The translations under genes were made by a program, and so were the position numbers. A stretch of 64,000 nucleotides of DNA from contig NZ_WMID02000014.1 in assembly GCF_009711165.2 (NCBI RefSeq), forward strand, positions 85,362-149,361, read 5' to 3'. The notes under the pieces were generated by a model. That model had not been told where the DNA came from, did no database searches, and worked only from the letters and a program-made list of their open reading frames with translations. The DNA is from Flavobacterium sp. MC2016-06 (GTDB taxonomy: Bacteria; Bacteroidota; Bacteroidia; Flavobacteriales; Flavobacteriaceae). Positions 60,462 to 64,000 of the stretch are shown here, piece by piece; positions within the stretch are counted from its first letter, which is position 1, and every line of letters begins with the position of its first letter.

Positions 60462-61580
60462 ATGATAATAGGTGTTCCAAAAGAAATTAAGAATAACGAA
60501 AACCGTGTAGCTTTAACTCCAGCTGGTGTTTCTGAAATGAAAAAACATGGACATGTAGTATATGTGCAAGCAACTGCAGGTTTAGGAAGTGGTTTCAATG
60601 ATGATGAATATGCAAATGCAGGTGCTACTGTTTTAGGAACTATCGAAGAAGTTTACGCTATTGCTGAGATGATTATTAAAGTAAAAGAGCCAATTGCTTC
60701 TGAATATCCATTAATTAAAAAGAATCAATTACTTTTTACATACTTCCATTTTGCTTCATCTGAGGAATTAACTCATGCAATGCTTGAAAAAGGAGCTGTA
60801 TGTTTAGCTTACGAAACTGTTGAAAAAACAGACCGTAGTTTGCCATTATTAGTACCAATGTCTGAAGTTGCTGGTCGTATGGCTATTCAACAAGGAGCAA
60901 AATATCTTGAAAAACCATTAAAAGGAAGAGGAATTCTTTTAGGTGGTGTTCCAGGTGTACCTCCTGCAAAAGTATTAGTATTAGGTGGCGGAATTGTTGG
61001 AACTCAAGCTGCAAAAATGGCTGCTGGTTTAGGAGCTCAAGTTACTATTATGGATTTAAGCTTGCCGCGTTTACGCCAATTAGACGATATTATGCCAGCA
61101 AATGTTAATACAGAAATGTCAAATCATTATAACATTACTAGAGCAATTAAAGATGCTGACTTAATTGTTGGTGCAGTTTTAATTCCAGGAGCAAAAGCAC
61201 CTCACTTAATTACTCGTGATATGCTAAAATTAATGCGTCCAGGAACTGTTGTAGTAGATGTAGCTGTAGATCAAGGTGGATGTATTGAAACTTGTACTCC
61301 TACAACTCACGAAAACCCAACTTTCATCATTGATGATATCGTTCACTATTGTGTAGCTAACATGCCCGGTGCTGTACCTTACACATCAACATTAGCATTA
61401 ACAAATGCAACTTTACCTTACGCATTGCAATTAGCAAACAAAGGATGGGAAAAAGCTTGTGCTGAAAATGAAGAATTGAAAAAAGGATTAAACGTTGCTA
61501 ATGGAAAAATTCTTTACAAAGGAGTTGCTGAAGCATGGAATCTTCCTTTTAACGAAGAGTTAGTGTTAGCAAACGCATAG
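60462..61580 (+). CDS. ald: Alanine dehydrogenase
   Basis: NAD-dependent enzyme interconverting alanine with pyruvate and ammonia. The protein has 372 residues with IGVPKEIKNNENRVALTPAG at the start, the catalytic Lys/His region (MIIKVKEP and YFHFASSEELT), the nucleotide motif VLGGGIVGTQAAKMAAGLGA and VVDVAVDQGGCIET. It is divergent from the Lrp gene, which probably controls it. ATG start; a strong terminator follows. Confidence 0.96.
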   Translation: MIIGVPKEIKNNENRVALTPAGVSEMKKHGHVVYVQATAGLGSGFNDDEYANAGATVLGTIEEVYAIAEMIIKVKEPIASEYPLIKKNQLLFTYFHFASSEELTHAMLEKGAVCLAYETVEKTDRSLPLLVPMSEVAGRMAIQQGAKYLEKPLKGRGILLGGVPGVPPAKVLVLGGGIVGTQAAKMAAGLGAQVTIMDLSLPRLRQLDDIMPANVNTEMSNHYNITRAIKDADLIVGAVLIPGAKAPHLITRDMLKLMRPGTVVVDVAVDQGGCIETCTPTTHENPTFIIDDIVHYCVANMPGAVPYTSTLALTNATLPYALQLANKGWEKACAENEELKKGLNVANGKILYKGVAEAWNLPFNEELVLANA

Positions 61581-61619
61581 TGCTAACATTAAAAAAGTGC
61601 TTACTAAAACACTAAACTT

Positions 61620-61651
61620 AAAAAGGCTTTTCATTACGAAAAGCCTTTTTT
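61620..61651 (+). terminator. Terminator after ald
   Basis: Stem aaaaaggctttt / aaaagccttttt with a 6-8 base loop, then a T run. Confidence 0.9.
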
Positions 61652-61660
61652 TATATCATA

Positions 61661-61690
61661 AAAAAACCTGTCTTAAAAGACAGGTTTTTT
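61661..61690. terminator. Second bidirectional terminator between ald and the phosphatase
   Basis: aaaaaacctgtc / gacaggtttttt perfect 12-bp stem with loop ttaaaa. The A and T tracts suit both directions, so it can end the leftward phosphatase gene (stop at 61708). Confidence 0.9.
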
Positions 61691-61707
61691 TGTATCAATC
61701 AGAAAAT

Positions 61708-63324
61708 TTAATTTTCATTCAAAACTTCCTGCAAAACTTTTGCCTCAGTTCCGTTCGGGAAAGAAACTTTAATTTTTTGAGCAATTGTTGGAGCAATTTC
61801 AGTTATTGCTTTTTTATCGAAAGATTCTCCTTTCTTAATATGCCATCCATAAAAAATTGCTGGAACATGTGTATCATAACTATAAGGTGTACCGTGTGAT
61901 GTTCCAGTTGTTGAATATTCAATATCTCCAGGTTTATCAACAATAACTAAATCACCATTTTGGGTAACATCATATCCTTTTGCTACAAAGTTTAAATAGT
62001 AATCATTTCCAGAATTAGCTAAAATCTCTTCTTCCGTATATACTTTCTTTACTTGTGGCTGGGCAATTAAGAACTCCTTAAAAGCTTTTTTAACGTTTAC
62101 TAAATCTAAACCTTTCTCTTTAATAATATCCTTATTTAAAAAAACATTAAAATTAGAATAGTTAGTAACTAAATCTACTCCAAACGTTTTAGTAGAGAAA
62201 TCCTGCATGCTTTTCTTAACGTCTTTTGAAGGATAATTATCTACATTATATTTATGATCTTTTAAATATATTACATTTTCAGCACCAGCATGATCTGCAG
62301 TTAAAAACAATAGATAATTGTCTTTTCCAACTGTTTTATCTAAGTAATTTAAAAAATCAGCTATCGTTTGATCTAATCTCAAGTAAGTGTCTTGAAGTTC
62401 CATCGAACGTGGTCCAAGTAAGTGCCCAACATAATCTGTAGAAGAGAAACTAACTGTTAAAAAGTCAGTAATGTCATCTTTCCCTAATTCTTCTTTTTCA
62501 ATAGCTTTCATTGCAAATTCTGCTAATAAATCATTTCCATAAGGAGTAGCTCTTAAAATTCCAGCATCATTTTTTTCATACATTTTCTTTAAGTCGTATG
62601 GAAAAACCGGCGCTGCACTTCCATATAATTTTCCTTCATAAGGATTATTGTCTGGTAAACTTTCGTTATACACACTTGCTGGTTTATACAAATCCCATCC
62701 TTTGTTGATATAAGGCATATAATGTTTCTCATTATTAAATTGAGAAACCCAGTCAGGCAATTTATCACCATAAAAAGTACTTGAAATAAAAGCTCCTGTC
62801 TTGCTATACCAAAAAGCCCAATTAGCAAAATGTCCAGCTGGCAAAATAGCTCCACGATCTTTTAAACTAATACCGATAACTTTTCCATTGAAATTAGTAG
62901 CCATTCTTACTTCATCGGTAATAGTAGTCGCTTGTAAATTTTTAGGCGACATAGCTCCCTCTTCTACAGTTCCGTCACCAACCGTTTTTACTGATGCATC
63001 ATCTGTACAGTACATATCTTTACCAAGAGTTCTGCTAAACCATTCGTTACCAACAATTCCATGCGTAGCTGGTGTAGTACCCGTATATATAGAAGCATGT
63101 CCTGGAGCAGTATAAGTCGGCATGTAATTATAATGCATATTCTGAAAAGTGTATCCATTATTCATTAATCTTTTAAAACCATTTGGAGAAAAGTCATCTG
63201 AAAACCGATATAAATACTCCATTTTCATTTGATCAACCACAATACCTACGACTAACTTTGGGCGTTGTTGAGCACTTAAATTTGAGATAACAAATAATGT
63301 CAACAATAAAATACTTTTTTTCAT
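61708..63324 (-). CDS. pafA: PafA-type alkaline phosphatase (phosphate-irrepressible)
   Basis: Secreted phosphomonoesterase of 538 residues with a Sec signal peptide (ILLLTLFVISNLSAQ). The nucleophile Thr72 lies in YTAPGHASIYTG, and Asn93 in GIVGNEWF and the Lys/Arg pair in KDRGAILPAGH match the substrate-binding residues known for Chryseobacterium PafA (Thr79, Asn100, Lys162, Arg164 there). Metal ligands appear in GIVVDQMKMEYL and TADHAGAEN. It acts in the periplasm on phosphorylated metabolites. -7 element 23-30 bp upstream. Confidence 0.92.
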   Translation of the reverse strand: MKKSILLLTLFVISNLSAQQRPKLVVGIVVDQMKMEYLYRFSDDFSPNGFKRLMNNGYTFQNMHYNYMPTYTAPGHASIYTGTTPATHGIVGNEWFSRTLGKDMYCTDDASVKTVGDGTVEEGAMSPKNLQATTITDEVRMATNFNGKVIGISLKDRGAILPAGHFANWAFWYSKTGAFISSTFYGDKLPDWVSQFNNEKHYMPYINKGWDLYKPASVYNESLPDNNPYEGKLYGSAAPVFPYDLKKMYEKNDAGILRATPYGNDLLAEFAMKAIEKEELGKDDITDFLTVSFSSTDYVGHLLGPRSMELQDTYLRLDQTIADFLNYLDKTVGKDNYLLFLTADHAGAENVIYLKDHKYNVDNYPSKDVKKSMQDFSTKTFGVDLVTNYSNFNVFLNKDIIKEKGLDLVNVKKAFKEFLIAQPQVKKVYTEEEILANSGNDYYLNFVAKGYDVTQNGDLVIVDKPGDIEYSTTGTSHGTPYSYDTHVPAIFYGWHIKKGESFDKKAITEIAPTIAQKIKVSFPNGTEAKVLQEVLNEN

Positions 63325-63346
63325 ACTTAGAATTATAATTTGAATA

Positions 63347-63354
63347 CAAAAATA
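63347..63354 (-). promoter_or_regulatory. -7 element for the PafA-type phosphatase
   Basis: The minus strand reads TATTTTTG (TAnnTTTG), 22 bases before the ATG. No -33 box at the right spacing. Confidence 0.45.
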
Positions 63355-63453
63355 CTGATTCGCATTTAAAAACTCTAACTAAGCCGAATCTAATACCCAA
63401 AATTGACTATAATTTAACAAAGTATTTGAGGCTACAAAAAGTTATTTACAAAA

Positions 63454-63488
63454 AAAAGCTTCAATTGGCTATGCTAATTGAAGCTTTT
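63454..63488 (-). terminator. Terminator after tRNA-Leu
   Basis: Stem aaaagcttcaatt / aattgaagctttt with a 9-base loop, and a T run on the minus strand, just past the tRNA 3' end. Confidence 0.88.
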
Positions 63489-63490
63489 AG

Positions 63491-63576
63491 TACTCAGAGC
63501 GGGACTTGAACCCGCACGAACATTGCTGTTCACTGGATTTTAAGTCCAGCGTGTCTACCAATTTCACCATCCGAGC
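63491..63576 (-). tRNA. tRNA-Leu (anticodon TAA)
   Basis: Minus strand, 86 bases with the long variable arm of a class II tRNA. The acceptor GCTCGGA pairs with TCTGAGT (two G-T pairs), discriminator A. The anticodon stem CTGGA/TCCAG closes CTTAAAA, giving TAA. The T arm contains GGTTCAAGTCC. It lies 8 bp downstream of tRNA-Phe. Confidence 0.95.
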
Positions 63577-63584
63577 ATTAGTAG

Positions 63585-63657
63585 TGGTACCTCCAGGGAT
63601 CGAACCAGGGACACATGGATTTTCAGTCCATTGCTCTACCATCTGAGCTAAGGTACC
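63585..63657 (-). tRNA. tRNA-Phe (anticodon GAA)
   Basis: Minus strand, 73 bases. The acceptor GGTACCT pairs with AGGTACC, discriminator A. The anticodon stem ATGGA/TCCAT closes CTGAAAA, giving GAA. The T arm contains GGTTCGATCC. It lies between the 5S rRNA terminator and tRNA-Leu. Confidence 0.95.
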
Positions 63658-63691
63658 ATATTAACTATCTAATTAATAAGTAAAGAATAAA

Positions 63692-63719
63692 AAACCCCGT
63701 TCTATAGAACAGGGTTTTC
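63692..63719 (-). terminator. Terminator after 5S rRNA
   Basis: Stem aaccccgttcta / tagaacagggtt (one mismatch) with a T run on the minus strand. It may partly stop the rRNA transcript before the two tRNAs. Confidence 0.75.
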
Positions 63720-63724
63720 AAAAA

Positions 63725-63832
63725 AAGGCGACGACATACTCTCCCACAAAACTGCAGTACCATCTGCGCAGGCGGGCTTAACTACTCTGTTCGGGATGGG
63801 AAGAGGTGAGCCCCGCCGCAATAACCACCTTA
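63725..63832 (-). rRNA. rrf: 5S ribosomal RNA
   Basis: Minus strand, about 108 bases. The 5' end AAGGTGGT pairs with the 3' end GTCGCCTT in helix I, and the conserved core CACCTCTTCCCATCCCGAAC and AGTTAAGCCCGCC are both present. The rest of the rRNA operon (23S, then 16S) should lie past the right window edge. Confidence 0.95.
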
Positions 63833-63841
63833 AGGTTTTTA

Positions 63842-64000
63842 GTAATTAGTTCTTAGTGATTAGTAATCAGATTTTGGCTGGCCACTAGTTACTCTTTACT
63901 AGTTACTGCTCTTGCGTCGAGCAAATATCTTAACATACTGAGATAAAGAAAGTGTTTTATTTTAGAAAGTTTCTTCCTCCCGATTGCTCGGGAGGAAAAG
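63842..64000 (-). other. 23S-5S intergenic spacer
   Basis: About 160 bp on the transcribed minus strand, with repeated agtaactagt/tagtgatta words and, at the window edge (63973-64000), an 11-bp hairpin cttcctcccga / tcgggaggaaa. That hairpin may be the processing stem around 23S rRNA. No 23S sequence itself is certain in the window. Confidence 0.6.

Noticed and set aside
61597..61899. Rightward 100-residue ORF over the ald terminator
   Set aside because: Runs through two terminator hairpins and then antisense to the phosphatase gene.
1..64000. CRISPR arrays, insertion sequences, prophage or integrase genes
   Set aside because: No regularly spaced direct repeats, transposase, integrase or phage structural genes were seen on either strand.

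Overview
The window looks like chromosomal DNA of a Flavobacterium-type member of the Bacteroidota. The evidence is the AT-rich sequence, A-rich ribosome-binding regions without Shine-Dalgarno motifs, several starts preceded by a TAnnTTTG -7 element (one with a well-spaced TTTG -33), TonB-plug (SusC-like) sequence motifs, and the gene repertoire: methylmalonyl-CoA mutase plus MeaB, PafA-type phosphatase, class III-like PPK2, MtaB and long-form GAPDH. No phage, insertion sequence or CRISPR array was seen. Most of the window is core or housekeeping sequence with short accessory islands.

Layout. 1-9.7 kb: the 3' part of a KefB/TrkA-C antiporter, a 1-Cys peroxiredoxin, an AEC transporter, an Rrf2 regulator with an NAD(P)-binding partner, MeaB, an LTA-synthase-like sulfatase-fold enzyme and a MATE exporter. 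9.8-14.7 kb is accessory: an outer-membrane barrel protein, a two-gene unit of unknown proteins (10.6-11.8 kb) that I propose may be an envelope toxin/immunity pair, PPK2, and two proteins of unknown function. 15.0-19.9 kb: an ECF sigma factor, a membrane anti-sigma-like protein, a vWA protein, a mini-plug protein and a SIMPL protein. Four of these five carry fragments of the TonB-dependent-receptor plug signature. I rate this the most novel-looking locus.

20-33.4 kb: a scramblase-like protein, an SDR, MtaB, a leftward run (NatAB-like ABC exporter, a sigma-54 activator lacking a DNA-binding domain, a one-domain DEAD-box protein, hydrolases, a GNAT), and grpE-dnaJ. 33.7-49.3 kb: a WGR-like protein, tRNA-Trp, hisS, a MacB-like permease, prmC, ribD, a HAD, YigZ, a thioesterase, dnaA, an LMW-PTP, a tetrapyrrole-methylase-family protein, a TonB-C protein, an aminotransferase, an SDR, udk and an FtsB-like protein. 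49.3-52.8 kb: both methylmalonyl-CoA mutase subunits. 53-63.3 kb: a lysozyme-like protein, a dapF-GNAT-mltG operon, a DegP/Q protease, GAPDH, divergent Lrp and alanine dehydrogenase, and a PafA-type phosphatase. The window ends with tRNA-Leu(TAA), tRNA-Phe(GAA) and the 5S rRNA of an rRNA operon read leftward.

Working together: MeaB protects and reloads the B12-dependent mutase although it lies about 44 kb away. GrpE and DnaJ serve DnaK. DapF, MltG and the lysozyme-like protein act on peptidoglycan. Lrp probably controls ald. Intergenic spaces hold several families of dispersed imperfect palindromes ('ttcgtggc', 'tcccgct...ggggcta', 'ttccaaatt', 'atataag', 'tttgtcaaag'), and one such sequence seems to have been absorbed into the mutase large-subunit reading frame.
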